Part shown: positions 46,093-59,393 of the stretch, piece after piece
Numbering within the stretch: the first letter of the stretch is position 1
How the letters are laid out: each line of letters opens with the position of its first letter
Assembly: GCA_032164295.1 (NCBI GenBank)
Contig: JAJHTX010000006.1
Location: 2,356,001-2,420,000, forward strand
DNA length: 64,000 nt
Direction of reading: 5' to 3'
Source: Inonotus obliquus
Taxonomy: Eukaryota > Basidiomycota > Agaricomycetes > Hymenochaetales > Hymenochaetaceae
Translations under genes and position numbers: made by a program
Notes under the pieces: model-generated
Told to the model about the DNA's origin: nothing
Databases searched by the model: none
The model's input: the letters and a program-made list of their open reading frames with translations, nothing else

Positions 46093-49000
46093 TGACACCT
46101 AATTTTTGATTGTACGTATTTGTAGATATGCTTGTTGGACTTGTTCTAATTCATTCTAGTTCTCCGCTTCTGAATGGAACGCAAGATCGAAGTTACTTGG
46201 GTTGTACCTCCCGTTTGTACTTACTACTTGTTTTCAAACTCAGGGGAGCTCACTGTCCGTCGTCAAAAGTACATGCCCAAGGCTTTGTTTGAGAACTTCC
46301 TTGTCGAAGAGCAGTCACTGATGATCCCATGGCTCCAACTAAGGCATCAGTTGTCGCATTGCGATTTTATCCGATTCATTGAGTTCCTGCTATCAAGGCA
46401 TTAACGGCATTATACTTCCCGGCGCCACTCCTACATCTGCAGTTTTCCCAATGTTCAACAACCCTCTAGACTATAACGTGCAACATCTAGGAAATCTTCC
46501 CTCCGGTATCTTGAACGAGTTCCTAACTCGCATTCAATCGTTTCGTCATGGTTTGATCAATCTGTTCCTGTGTAAGTACAGTTTCATGGAAACAGATAGA
46601 AGAAATTTTGGCTCATTCCAACCTCATGCAAGGTCCGTCAACTTGAAGTACGCGCTAAGCAGTTCAACCATGAACCCTTGGGCATCTGATGGTCCCCGCT
46701 TATCCGTGGTGGCGATTCTTCGTAACATTCTTCTCCCTCTTTTTCAATTGAAACGGGTATTATGTCCAGAGCAGGGCGAAGAAAGTTCTGATGACGTCGT
46801 ATGGAGAACCTTAGTCGTTGTTTCAATACGCCCGCCCAGTGTCATTCAAAAGCCCGTCGAAACTCAAATACCGACAGCCTTCACGTAAGGATACACCTTT
46901 TACCACCTTCAGACGGCAAATAATACCAACCGTTGATGACCTACGGACCGACCGTCTGATTCTTTCTTCAGGGTCGAACGCCCGGAGAAGTTCAAACTCT
47001 TTCTCCAAGATAGGATGGACCCTAGAAGATCCATTATACATTCATTCAGCACATCAATTCTCAAGGGTTATGGTAGTTACGTTAGGTCCGTAACTTTCCA
47101 TCTTGATTCTCTATCTTTGACAGAACTGCGGCGAAGGTGCGGTGTTATACTTGCCTCAGGATAAGGTTTTGAACAATGGGCGGGGAATGTGGTTGTCGTC
47201 GTTCTGCCCATTGACACCGAGAGCTAGACACTTCGTCAAAGCCTAACACGCTGGTGAGCAACAGGCCAGAACGCTTTGAGAAGATTTCATCCGACTGATA
47301 TCTCATTTGAACTAGATGCACCAAAAGAAGTATCAGTTCGCTGTATTCCGCTGGTAATCAGAAGCTTGTATTCATGCGGAATGATATTTTTCCGCGATGA
47401 CGATGTAACAAGGTTGTCTGCTTGTGATGTCTGATGTGATTCGCGTTCCATCCTATATCCGGTGCCGTGATATATCGAGAGATCGGTGCCAGACAGGCTT
47501 TTAGCACTGATCTTCATCTAGTGCATAGCTCGGAAGCACCTATTAGTGTTTCTATCTGTTTCGACTGGCTTCTTGTAGGAACTAGCGCCACACCCTCCGG
47601 GGCCTGGGAGCAGTTCCTTTATCTGCTTTGTTCAAGAGGAAAGCTGTTAACTAGATGTAGCGGGATCTCGTACGTTGCCGGAATCATCCGCAGGATCACC
47701 CGCGAAATCAAGAGAAGCGATCTATGGACTGGAGCCGAGGTGATTCATATCGATCAAGAGCGGCGTGCGGGAGCTATCTCTGATTCATATGATCCAGATC
47801 CAGAAGTGACGGTTCAAGAACGGCGATACTGTTTGTAAGCATCCGGTTGCTCGAGAAGTGATACACGGATAGCCGAATGGTCTCAGAATCTCCTTGGGGT
47901 GGAAATTCTCTCAAGGAGGCGTAGTTCGCCACGGAAAACACTGATGAGTACCGCTGATCCGGGAAGCAGTTTAATGTCTAATATGTAGCGCATTGTTCTA
48001 CTTTGTGCTATGTTCGCTATGCAGTAATGGAATAATTGGTTCAGATTTTACCGCAAGACCAATGAGTTAGCAAGTGAGCTACATCATCTCTAACGCCGCC
48101 TGTCGTCACTTATCGAAATTTTCCACGCTTTTACAGGATAATCACTGAGATATCAGGCCAAAGGGAAGAACATAGGATGAAGTTTGTCCGTGAAATGAAA
48201 GTATATCTTCGCATCGTGTCATTTGTGCTGTGCAGTGCCCTGACGAGGTCCTTCCAAGATTCCAGACGACATTGTTCAATGCAGGGTACCGTGAATGGAG
48301 TTCGGATTTCTCCAGCAAGGCATCGGAACAAACAAGACCGTACCGCCGTCATGGAGAGACAGGATAAACACCATTCTATTCAGCGCTGGTGCGCGTACGA
48401 TACCGAAAGAGATGTATAGTCACGAGGCCGCGGGGGTTTGAACTTTCAAAATGGTGTGGCTAACCACGATGCGCAAGGCCTAGAAACCTGACAAGAGGAC
48501 GTGGTGTATGAATAGCCGTGGTAAGAAAGGTTAAGCCCTACCGTGCTTGTCGAATGTGCGGGGGGGCTAGTCGGAATCCCATGGAACGACGGAGTACTCG
48601 TCCTCTTCCTTGGCCACGTTCCCAAACCTAACTGATTTACCCAACCCGGGGTACTCCACCGCCTCGAAGTCGATGCGAACAATGTTACTGAACCATGGAC
48701 ATCCCTGAGAGAATGTGTTCACGGGTTCACGACCAGAACCAATGATGACGAGCATTCACTGGAAGACGCTGCGGGAACTGAAGGCTATTGGTCCAGAGTA
48801 CGTTGTAGCTCCACGAGTTGTCATTTGGAGAGCGAGATCCATAACCTCTGACCTGTCCGTTAGCTCGTACTTTCTATACACTGTCCAAAAGCACTACCGG
48901 ACACGTTCGTTCTCGTGTATTTGCGGCGGTTTCTGGGCCTGAGAGCAAGGCTTCCAAGAAATTTTCGGCAACGAAGCTGGAGCTTTCATGTGTTCTGGCG

Positions 49001-51072
49001 CGGTGAAGCGAATTGACACGATAGGATACTTGAGACGTAGCCACCCTCATATTCTGTTGTACTTTGCTGGTGAAAAGCTCCGAAGTGAATTCAAGCATCA
49101 TTCTTTGAATGTATGGTACTTCAACATCTGCAGCGCACTTCTCAGATTTCCGAAGCCGCGCCGAGCGGTGTCCGGTGCGCTGTGTGATTGTTTTTGGCAG
49201 TGCGTTCACAACGATCGCATTAGCATCCGAACATCACTGGAAGACGAAGACGCGCTCATTAGGTACGTCTTGTTCTTTTGTACGAGTAGAGAACGAATAG
49301 TAATGCAATGTATACAGCGTTCACATCTAGGCCATACGGAACAGGCTGCTTCCGCTCGACCCTGGGCACAAGGAGAAAATTCATAGAGCTTCTTCATGAT
49401 TCGAGGGTTCCCCGCGCTTGTGACAAATGAAGATGCAGAGCGCCACCTTCCGAGTGTCTCTTATTTTTGTGCGAAGGTGTCGAATTCAAAACAGCGAGCC
49501 GATGAGGGCCATCCCAAAGTAAGTTACCGAGCTTGTGTTCTTTTCAATTTCATACTATCGGAGAACCATATTCCTGGACCGAACTTCTGCCTTGCCACTT
49601 GAAAGAACGAGGTTCAGCGCCTTTGTGTGCAAAAAACTTCATCATAGAAGTTCTACACGTGAAATGTTTTTTCTTTTCTTCAGTTGATGAGAGTTTATTT
49701 CTCCTTGTGGATGAACTAGGAATAATCCAATGGAGGTGTTCTGCTGGTATGCTAGCGACGTCGTATTGAAAACTTGGCTCCATAATTTATCTATTGTCAA
49801 ATCTTCCTTTATACTGTGAGACGAAGCGAAAACTACGCGGTCTTAGCAATTTAGACAAAAGCGACGAGTCCAACTGAAGGCTCTCACCGGGGGCGATTCG
49901 CTTATCTCCTTTCTCCTTGTTCAATCACGAGCGACAGAAAGCTTGGTGGATAGCCGTTGCACCGCACTCAGCTTACTCGACGGGGCTCGTTCCTGACTGA
50001 AATCAGCAAGTTTGACACATCTGCCTTGGAAACGAATCAAACTCAAGATTAAACAAATTGGCGCTTAAGCGGGATTTTCGCCCGAAAGTCAATCCGCGTA
50101 CCTGGCTATACTCCAAAGTGTTGCGCATGTCGCCTAAATCGCCTCCCTGTCGGTTACCTTGGCGCACACGGCGGTCGGAGGAAGAATTAATCCATAAAGA
50201 GGGGGCGCGTGCTGAACCAGTAAGAGAATGAATTACCTATCCAGATCAGAAAGTCACAAATATATTAAACACACGGAAGAATAATAAAGGCTTTAAACGG
50301 TGCTAATTGCGAGGCTCAGGCTGGCTGGCTCTAGCTGGCTCTGGACTCGTTCTAATGAAATTTAGCGGAGCGGAAAGATGATAGACGGGGAATTGAGCAA
50401 AAAAAGGAATAATAAACGGCTTTCTACCAGATTGTCTTACCAGATTGGATTTTGTCTTCTTTTATTACATAACCATTCCTGATTTGTAAGCCGGCTGAAC
50501 ATCGCGGAAAGCGGAAGCTGATTGTTGTGTGAACTCATGTAATTTTTCTCTTTTCACTTTTCCTTTCCTCGGATTTCTCGTCGCAGCATTACCTCTCCGT
50601 CTCGTGAGAGCGAATGATATAAAATAAGCTTTCTGCAAGCAGCGAATAAGCTTGCGGGAAAGGATTCGTAAAGAACACGGGGCTAAAGTCCCTCCCATAG
50701 CATCCCTGCGGTTGTAGCATAGAAAAGAGAGAGAGCAACGCTCGTGTGGCAGTCATCAGGTCATCTTTTATTTGGATATCATGTGAACATTGAGGAAGAA
50801 GTACTGCAATAGTCCGATGGGCAATAATTGCGCAGGCTGGAATACATGGCTGATGTACATGTCTTTCTTGTGTTAGGCAGAGGAAAGGGGTATCCAGACT
50901 CAAGAAGCATGGAAGCCGATTTCGTCAGGGATAGAAGTAAACCGTGAGGAAGAAGGCATAAGTCAAGAATAAACGAAAAGAAGTCAGACGCAGGGACGTA
51001 GGGAATCCGGTTCTTTTTTCCCCTCAGGCTGCGATCTGATGCTTTTTTCTCTGACGAGTGGCAGAGAAGGCT
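46093..51072. other. 5-kb gene-poor region on the 3' side of the WOPR gene
   Basis: I find no recognisable family here. The longer frames are 46174-46404, 46379-46888, 47467-47838 and 48988-49386 on plus and 48446-48755 on minus. All lack known motifs. The minus frame ending near 48570 (SNIVRIDFEAVEYPGLGK, then VVPWDS) looks like a real protein fragment whose family I cannot name; it may be a relic. From 49800 to 51000 the sequence is richer in stop codons, and short GGCT repeats occur near 50320. No terminal repeats of a large element were seen. Confidence 0.35.
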
Positions 51073-52480
51073 TCACAACAACCGGAATGACCGAAGAATT
51101 TCATCGTCCGCGGGTTCTCGGCGATGCGCCAGTTGCCCTGCACGCAAATGGTCAAGAGGCACAAGCGAGCGAGGGACAGAAGAACCCGATGGAGGAACCG
51201 GAGTTGAGGGTGTAAGGAGCATTGGACTCCGTGCCGCGATTTCTTCCGCTGCAGGCGACGGAAGAGAAGGCAAGCGCGAGGATGCTACGGATGGTGCTGG
51301 CGACGGCAATGAGAAATGCGTTGTGCTGCGATAGCGGCCCTCGGATCCAGGTGCTTGGCTATGTGTAGGTAATGTGGGACGTCTTTGGTGTTGACTTTCT
51401 GGCACGCGTGATGGCTCTTGGAGTAAGGGTGTGTGGACCCGTGAATGCAATTGTGATGACGACGCTGTAGTTGATACAGGGCTTGGCGGAAAGGGAGAAT
51501 AACGTGGATGTGTGATGTACGGCGAAAATGCCTGTGGGAGTGCCAGATCCTTGTCGGACTGAGAGCTTTGCGAAGCTGCTGAAATCGAATTTCTCCGCGG
51601 ACAGAAGGTCATTGATACATCGGTTGGTAAAGGATCGCGCGGTCCTCGTTCAGCCTTCTTGCTCGAACCTACGGTACTGGAACGGGCACGTTGATAGCAT
51701 TCATGTGGTACCTGAAGATTTGCTAGAACAGGGACGTCGTCCACGGTGCGAAGATTCTCGAGCGAGTCTTCGGTGTAATAAGCATCTAGAATGCGGGACG
51801 TAGGAGAAAAGAAAACGTCTGTAAGTATCGGGAAAACGTGGAGAAGACGGAGAGCCGTTGCTGCGAAATTGTCCAACGTACTCATGTGCCATTTCTTCAG
51901 ACTCGTTCCGGTGTTAACCCAAGCCGAGTAAGTCTGTTTCACAAGCGGTTGACGCTTCGCAGGCTGCACAGAAAAGGAATTGGATGTGTAAGATTGTCTG
52001 TAAATGCAATAGTGTTAAATAAGTCCCAAGTGGGAATCTTAAGATAAGACTCCCCACCTGAGCATTCGGGTTCTTTCAGCGGAGTGGGTTTCACCTGCAT
52101 CCCAGTCCTTCTCAACGTAAAGTAAGAAGTCCTGCCAGCGGCAATCATAGGAGAGCAAGACGGAGATCAAACATCATCAGAATTTACCTCAGATAGCAAA
52201 GGGGTATTCTAGTCTCTAGACTCACATCACGGACACGAGAAGGATGCCAGTGTCTACCTTCCGTAAAACGTTCCATGCCAGCACCGGTAGCATCGGAGGC
52301 GGGAGATCGCTCCTCCCACACGTACACACATCCGGGTCTGAGGGCGGCTCTGTCCGCAGCGTCAAGGCGACGCGTAACCATCGGGAGTATGCCACAGGTC
52401 ACCGCATGGAATAGGACGTTTGCATCGCGCGTTGAGCGAACGCGCATACCAGTGGCCGTCGGCCTCTGTGTGGGCCGCAT
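51073..52480 (-). CDS. WOPR-domain transcription regulator (Gti1/Pac2/Wor1 class)
   Basis: WOPR proteins are fungus-specific DNA-binding master regulators of morphological switching, virulence or sporulation. Exons 52480-52226, 52131-52058 and 51997-51073 join in phase into 417 residues. The N-terminal box shows the conserved MRVRSTRDANVLFHAV, CGILPMVTRRLD, GCVYVWEER, MERFTEGRHWHPSRVRDDFL and LYVEKDW. After a variable loop of about 30 residues the second box follows: PLVKQTYSAWVNTGTSLKKW, then HMSTL. The rest is Ser/Pro-rich and probably an activation domain. The TDGRSW motif of the family appears as TEGRHW. A plausible threonine phosphorylation site (KxxS/T type) was not clearly seen. The gene starts almost directly with the domain, which is usual. 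The second intron uses the acceptor TTTACAG at 51998; the nearer CAG would break the frame. Long gene-free flanks on both sides fit a heavily regulated gene. Confidence 0.9.
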
Positions 52481-55400
52481 CTGAGTGTTCTTTGCGGGAG
52501 ACGTCGTGAAAGATCAAGAGAGCAGAGAGACAAGCTGGGTGATATCAACGAGCCAGGCTAAGAGCGAGCGGCCTTTCAGCGAGCGAGCGAGCGAGACTGA
52601 AAGGAAGACAAAAGAGGAGAGATTGTAGATTAGTCTCGGCGGCGGATGTAGGTCTTTATAGCGATCAGAAAATAAGCGAGCATAAATTAGGGCCGAGGAG
52701 TGAAATCATAGGGAGCGGATAAGCGAACTGAGCAGACCTTGTATTCTCAATCAGGGAGAGCCTGCAAGGATCGGGATCAGGATAGAAGCAGTGGTGCATT
52801 GCCATTGGATAAGAGTAGCTGCTGCTGCACAGGGAAGAGAGACTATATGCGTTTGTATGCGTCGCGTCCGTCGCGCGGGAGAGGTGGCCGTCACTGTCAC
52901 TCACGTAACGTGTCTGCTGTCACGAATAACAACAAAACAAGGTTTGCAGTGGGAAGCGTGACGGGTAGTTGAAAGCCCGCCTAAAGCTTCTAAGCTTACC
53001 CAGAGACCAGTGCCACTCTCACCTCCCTTCTCTTCTTTTTCTCAGACTTCTGCTCGAACCCCGTTCCTAGTCTCCTCTTGCATGTGCTGCTCTAGATGCA
53101 GATGCAGTCGGTGAGGAACTACAGAATCTTCTCGTCGTCGTGCTCGTGCAGTCCATCATCACGATCCGAACAGATGCCACCGCTACCCTCTCCGCTACCG
53201 GCACTCCGACGCTTATCCATATCGTGCTCAGCGACCGGTGGCTTGTCTACCTTGTTTCTTTGTGTCATTGCCAACGGCGAGCGATATCAACTTCGCCGGT
53301 GACCCAGGTGCGCTGTCAGCTCTGTTTCCACTCATCAGTGGGTGATGGTGGTTATCAGGAAAGGCACAACGCGTCTCCGTTTGAGACGTTCTGCCACCAT
53401 ATCTCGATTACTGATTGTCACCATCATCGTGCACCGCTCTTAGCAGTCAAAAGTCTCTTGTGACCCCACCCCTTTCAGTGCTACTTCGAGGGCGATCATT
53501 TTTATCAGATTCATCCTTTCCAGCGCGTGCCCATAATTCTCGAGAGAATCCTGGCCACGCGGTGAGCTATGTCGTTTGGAATACCTATACGGCAGTGTTC
53601 TATGAAGAGCATCACCCGGAAGGAACACGGTTATTTCCCCGGTCTGTGATATTTGGGACATCAAGTGTCATTGATGTATCACCCAGCATACCAGCACGAA
53701 GGAAGGAATCTCCGCGTCGAGACAGCTAGAATAGACAAAGTACAACGTCGTTCAAGCATTTCGATCAAGACTGCTAGTTCCATGACACTACACATCACTC
53801 TTGTGTGAAAATGGGCTATCTTCTGTTGTAGCTCAACCTCTCGGCCGCGGACTCTTCCGATTGCAAAAGAAGCAAAGCTTCTGACGGAAAGCGAGCAGAT
53901 AACTCGTATGCCGGGCGGCCTAGTGCAAAGCCATCCACCCGTCTTATAGTTGATCCTTATGAATAAGGACATGCTGGCAAATGCGGTGAATCCTGCTTCT
54001 AACCGGTGCTTACGCCAGGTGCATCTTTCCCGAGTTTGCTATGGCGCCTCGTGCATCATCCCCAGTGCCTTCTTCAGATTACGACTGACAGAAAGAAAGA
54101 ATAAGGAGAGCCTATTTTGACAATGAACTGTAAGTGCTCTTGCGGGAGATGAAACTGCGTGGGGATGCTTCGAGACTTCCAATGATTCCGACTCAGACAC
54201 GTTCTGAGCTTGGGATGGCACCCCAATTCGCAATGCAAAAGGCCGACGGATGCGGCAACCGACCCGCATAAGTGATACAGAAGCTCCCTGCCCGGACGTA
54301 GTTGACTATGGATAGCAAGTTGCGTAAGTGCACATATTCTCCATGCACGCACCTAAGTCTGAAGTACAGTTCCCTTCTCCATGTATGTCGCGAGGTTCAC
54401 AAATAGCAAATCTGAAATTATTCATGAGATATGCTTACCCCTTTCCTCCCAAGCTCATTTTGCAACCTCCTTGCCTTGTCATTTCCAGCCGTATGCTCGG
54501 AATAGGGGATGGATCTCTGTGCGGCGTCCTCATCCATTCCTCTGCCCTTCTCTAGGATTGACTTGGGGTTGCCATTCCTTCTTGTGGAGATGCCATCTCA
54601 GCTTCGCTCGATGTAATCCGAGGACTCCATTATAGTATGAGCTTCGGGTAAGGGGATAAACTCCCTCGATCGCGAGATATCGTGGCCATCACAATCGGGA
54701 GGTCGTCTATTCGCAATACAGCGTGTCATAAAAGAAACAATACTGAAATGACAGGCTTTAGGAGTTGCATCCGTTTTGGAAGTATAATGGCCTCCATTGC
54801 CGATGAACTTATCCCAGGGGCTATCCTTTGTCTCCCGGCCAGCTAACATTTCATTTTTATATTCCAGCGGAACCACTAAGTGCCAGTCACCACCGCCATC
54901 CAGAACTAAGGAAACGTTGGAATTTACGTCTATCTCAAGCTCGCGGCTCTGGACTTATAATCTGAGACTCTTTTCTAGAAGTGAGTATAACATGGATAAA
55001 ACCTGACACTGTTCAATAGCCACATTAGGCGACAAGAAAATGAATACAGAGAATTGACTTATTAACCAAAGCTTTAGTAGCCCCTGAGCTGCACACAAGA
55101 GCTTTGCAAATAGATGTTACATCTATTGACATAACGCTTCCAAGAATACGATCAGTATTCATGAAGACCGCGGTCCTAGGCCTACTTGGCAAGGCTGTTG
55201 AAAGAATAAGTCAAAACTGGCCGATGTACGTTAGTAGAGATTACTTTACAGAACTTTACCAGCCTCTACCGACTTCCGCGTCCGAATTACGGAGAAACAA
55301 AGGTAGCGATATCATTTTCGCTCGTTATTGTCCAGGGAATACTTATTGGAACAAGAGCATCCGATGAATTGCTGACATCGCGGGTAAATTATAAGTCGAC

Positions 55401-58362
55401 TATTGACGCCAAGAGACTCTTTATTCTTTCCTTCAATTCAAAAATGAACGACGGAGCCAAATTAGCGCAACTCTACGACGATCAATGACTAAGCTTAACA
55501 CGAAGGGTAGATCAAGGATTGCATCAACATCACCTCCGCCTCCCAACAGACGCCAAACAACAAACTTAATTTCAATCCGGTGGAATGCAGGAGAAAGGGC
55601 AGCAGTTTTCTCCCGCTACATTCTGCGCTTATCTCATTAACCAATAACCGGGAATAATGGAAGACTCTGCGGGGACTTTATGTTCTGGGACGTGGAGCAT
55701 GTTCAATGATTGGTGCAACTAATCGCAATACAGCAATGTTGCTGCCTTGTTTATATCGATTCGCAGAGTCACTCACCAGGGATCCACTGGCGTGGGATAG
55801 AAGTTCTGGTAAATATCAGTCATTATACGTTTTAGCGGGCATCGGCCAAGTCACATCGTGTACTTGATTAGATGTCAATACCATGGATATACCACGGTAC
55901 TTGCATCATTACTGCGATCCTGAGGGACTATTATGCGGCGTCTTCACGGATGAACATCTATTCAAGTTTAGACTATCAGTATTCTTGGTCCGAGGATTCG
56001 GAAGGATAGTGGGCCGCATTTCATGCGTCTAGGCAAAGCATGAAGGAAAATAAGGTGCGTATTTATGTTTCGAGCTGAGGCCGTCCACGTAGAGCAATGC
56101 TCTTGCCCGACATACCAATCGAAATGATACGGTCTCGAATAGGAGAACGGGAACTGTCGCGGTGAAATCGGACACAGGTCTCAATACAGTCGCGCTATGA
56201 CCACTCCGTGCCTGTAGCGGAGCCCGCCTTCAGCACCAACATTAACCAGAGCATCTAAAGCACCGAGCCTTGCTTCTTTTTGAAAAGGATCCGACTTGAA
56301 ATTCCTCCGGAGACTTCTTACTTATCTTGCAGGATCCTCACTCGCCAATAACATCAACGTCCACGGGGACGTGCAGACACAGGCTATGTAGGCTAGTCGG
56401 CTTCTTTAAGTCGTCTAATTTGAAAGCATTTGTATGTACGTGTTGCTGTGAGACTTTGACTAGACCTCCCCGCTCAACAATGCTTTGCAGGCCTTCTAGA
56501 TATCGAAGTGCTTTGTCAACCGACTTGAACCGAATGCCGTGAGAATACCGTTCTCGTTATGTCTGGTATTGTCTGGACGTTGGTCCTGTGAGTGGGAATT
56601 TCGCAAGAGCCTCGGACAGACGGTGATTCTTTTTGCTTTAAATCTTACTTCCTAAGCTAGAAACACGATCCTTGATCGAACTGATAGGGGTTGAAAATTG
56701 TGTACTCAGCCCCGTCGGCTTGATAGGGACGCAGAATATGGACAATTTGGTCGATAAACTAAACATATTGATCCCGACCTGGCATCAACTTTCCACTTTA
56801 CTGTTACTCTCGGGTAGAGAACGATGGCTGCAAGTGGAAGAGAACACGTCGAATACAGTGCCGTGGAGACTTCGGTACGAAATAGATGAGTTACCCATGT
56901 CTTTGGCTTTTTATAATAGACGGATCTCTCAGACAGTAGGAACAACTCACAGTTGTAATCCTCGAGCATCTTTTGGCAATTCGGTGTAGCAGTCGTAGGA
57001 TTATTCCCATCAACCACTAAATTGTGATGTCGATCGTGCACATCCAGCTGGCGCCTGCAAAGCGGTAACTAAGCTTCTACCATTTTTCAAGGCTAGACGC
57101 TATGCTCTGTTCCTCGAAGGCTGATAATTTCGAAGTCCGACAGTCCACCTTTCATGAGCCCTTGCTTCTTTACCATTTGCCTTCCTATATACTCCTATAC
57201 CCTCGGAACCTGACCCTTTATGACCCTTTCACATCCATGGACACCACTGAGACGGGATCCAGACATCGGCAGCGTGGATCCGGGATCTATTGGGTTAATC
57301 ATCCGTCGGAGCTGTACGGACGATCGAAACCCATGGACGGCATACTAGAATAGTTTAGCTGGAAGGCTAAATGGTAACTCTTTTCTCCAGGAGCTTATAC
57401 GGCCGATCTTCGTTAACTTTATTTCTCAGAGGTGCCAGAGGGGTAAGAAGGGCCCATTTGTTGTAAGCCACCTGGCAGCTGCTCTGGCGTACGCTATTCT
57501 TATGCGTAGGCTTGTCTCAGTCGCGTTTGCAAGCATGGGAAGGGCAGTTGGTGACCCGGATTCACCCTCTGAAAATGCCTGCGCCCTGCCTTCTTTGACC
57601 AAAAGCAAATGTCAGAAACGTGAGAGCGATGCTCAATGGCTCACAGGGATTATTTTGGAGAAACGGTCGCTTTAGGGCTTTCGGAACAGTAGGATAAACC
57701 TGACAGGGCTATGCATGGAAGGATGAGGCCTTGCATAAACTTATGAGCGAGGGAAACGAAGTTGCTCGGACCTTTCTGGAGGAAGAGCAGTGCACGAGGT
57801 TTTCCCAGGTTCGGAAGCACGTAAGAGTGCCAAGTATTAATAGGGTGGTTGTCTCGTACTTGAGACTAAAGCATCTCAACCGCTAAATCAGCTGCTAAGC
57901 CCAGGGAGACGGCGAAAACGTCGGGGTTCGCTCGAGTGGAGTTAATGGGAATCGCCACCGCAACACGCAAGTTTTTCAAACATTGGCGTCGCGGATGACG
58001 AGAGAATGGCCACTCGTCAGGAATAGAACACGGGGTATTGAACAATCGTTAGCAATGGAACCTCGAGGAAAGATAGGAAAATCTGTGTACCATGGGACAA
58101 GGTTTCGACATGAGGTGAAGGGCGAAGAATCGAGGGTCAGTGGTGAACCTTTTTTACCTAGATTGTTAAGAGAGAAACCTTGAGGACCAGATAGTCTCCC
58201 ACGTCAATATCAGAGGGAGCTGCGCTGACGCAAAAGCAGGTTCCGAAGCTTTCGGTGTCACGGAAGATTGAAGTGCCTGCATTCTCTAACTCCTCTGGGC
58301 GTACTGTACATGCTACGCTCCGCTTATAATCCATACACCTGTTATAACGCGACGTGACTCGA
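52481..58362. other. 5.9-kb gene-free region upstream of the WOPR gene
   Basis: No protein family could be recognised in any frame. Frames such as 53415-53729 (plus), 54598-54876 (minus), 55104-55367 (plus) and 56672-56989 (plus) lack motifs and splice partners. Near 52565-52595 there is a GAGC repeat (AGCGAGCGAGCGAGCGAG), probably in the 5' UTR of the WOPR gene. A GTCAC-rich cluster (GTCACTGTCACTCACG and CTGTCAC) lies at about 52891-52922, some 420 bp upstream of the WOPR start. The rest may be a long regulatory region or may hold non-coding RNA, which cannot be judged here. Confidence 0.4.
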
Positions 58363-59247
58363 CTACAGCCCTTTTGTATAATTCTTATCCGTCAAGAACT
58401 TGTCGATCCTTTTCGCGATCTGTTCAAGTGCGGCAAGCCAACTATTCAGCTTTTCGTCGAGCTCAGTCTGAGTGGCAGGAGGTCCGCCCGATTTGTCTTC
58501 CTTCAGCTTGACGTACAGCCCTGCTCGAGCGGGGCATGCAGCCAACGCCGTCTTTGGTTGGTTATCAGATTGAATCACCCCCGACGGTTTCATGATTACA
58601 CGTAATACGTACGCGGAAAAGAGGCTTCACATAGAACTTGTGAAATGGTTCAAGGGTGCCTTTGTACGATTCCTGAAAAGCGCTCGAAAGTTCCAGATCC
58701 TGGTTCGCCTGTGTGAGTTTGAGAGCACCGCAAGTGAAAAGTAGTCCTCGGGTGAGCCAAAGTAATCCTTCCGTTGCCTTGCGACTTCCTTCGTTCACCT
58801 CGTTTTCCACGAGTTGTTCTATAGTAACAGACTTGTCCGGAGCAGCGTCATAACGCTGCCTTACTTTCTGTGAGGCAAATTGACAGTTCGTTCGCATGAG
58901 AATTGAACCAAGGTTGAGAATGAGTGCTATAAGAAACGAAACAGATCCGCTCACAGTGATATTCCCTTCTATATCGGAAATCACTGCCTTGAAAGCAAAT
59001 GCCTCCAGAAGTTCTGTATATCGATCTGTGTGAGTAAAAGTTCGCCTGGTGCCTTCAGATGAATGTTTGCGTACGCAGTATCCCAACAACACCCTTGGCA
59101 GCCTCCAGGAACTTGACGGTATTGATGCCTGCATCAGTTTGTTCGACATCTGCGAACGACTAGGACAAATCAGCCTATTGAGGCAGTATGAGCTCTCGTC
59201 CTGCTTACCCTAACGCCCGGTTCAGCGAAATTGAGGAAGGGCGCCAT
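58363..59247 (-). CDS. Glycolipid transfer protein (GLTP fold)
   Basis: GLTP proteins move glycosphingolipids between membranes in the cytosol. Five exons (59247-59209, 59159-59075, 59013-58955, 58867-58613, 58551-58363) join in phase into 208 residues, the normal size. The lipid-head-group ligands of human GLTP are all present at matching spacing: Asp55 and Asn59 (SDIEGN), Lys62, Trp98 (EGLLWLTRG) and His137 (EPFHKF). The N-terminal segment reads FAEPGVRSFADV, then INTVKFLEAAKGVVGIL. The final helix contains LDEKLNSWLAAL. Two introns fall inside the ligand region. The first acceptor chosen is TCCTAG at 59160; the nearer CGCAG would lose four residues and the frame. The gene is divergent from the sulfoxide reductase gene, 146 bp apart. 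Confidence 0.9.
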
Positions 59248-59393
59248 GATGATCGTGATCGTTGCGTGCAAAGAGGTTGTTATTCGCGACGAGCACGATG
59301 AGCCGAAGTGCACGCGACCGTCGATCCCATGATTATCTCTGTCATTCTTTCGCCTTTTTTGGATGTTGATCGCCTTACTCCCAGACTACTATC
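59248..59393. promoter_or_regulatory. 146-bp intergenic promoter, GLTP and fRMsr genes
   Basis: The start codons of the two divergent genes are 146 bp apart, so both promoters overlap in this gap. It is C/T-rich toward the plus-strand gene. No known operator was recognised. Confidence 0.45.

Noticed and set aside
47865..47945. tRNA-like string near AGCCGAATGGTC
   Set aside because: No acceptor stem pairing, no proper B box (GGTTCRANTCC) and no anticodon arm could be built.
52560..52600. GAGC repeat as a possible CRISPR-like or satellite array
   Set aside because: Only a few 4-nt units without spacers; a simple microsatellite.
53415..53729. 104-codon plus-strand frame upstream of the WOPR gene
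   Set aside because: No family resemblance, and an overlapping minus frame is equally open.
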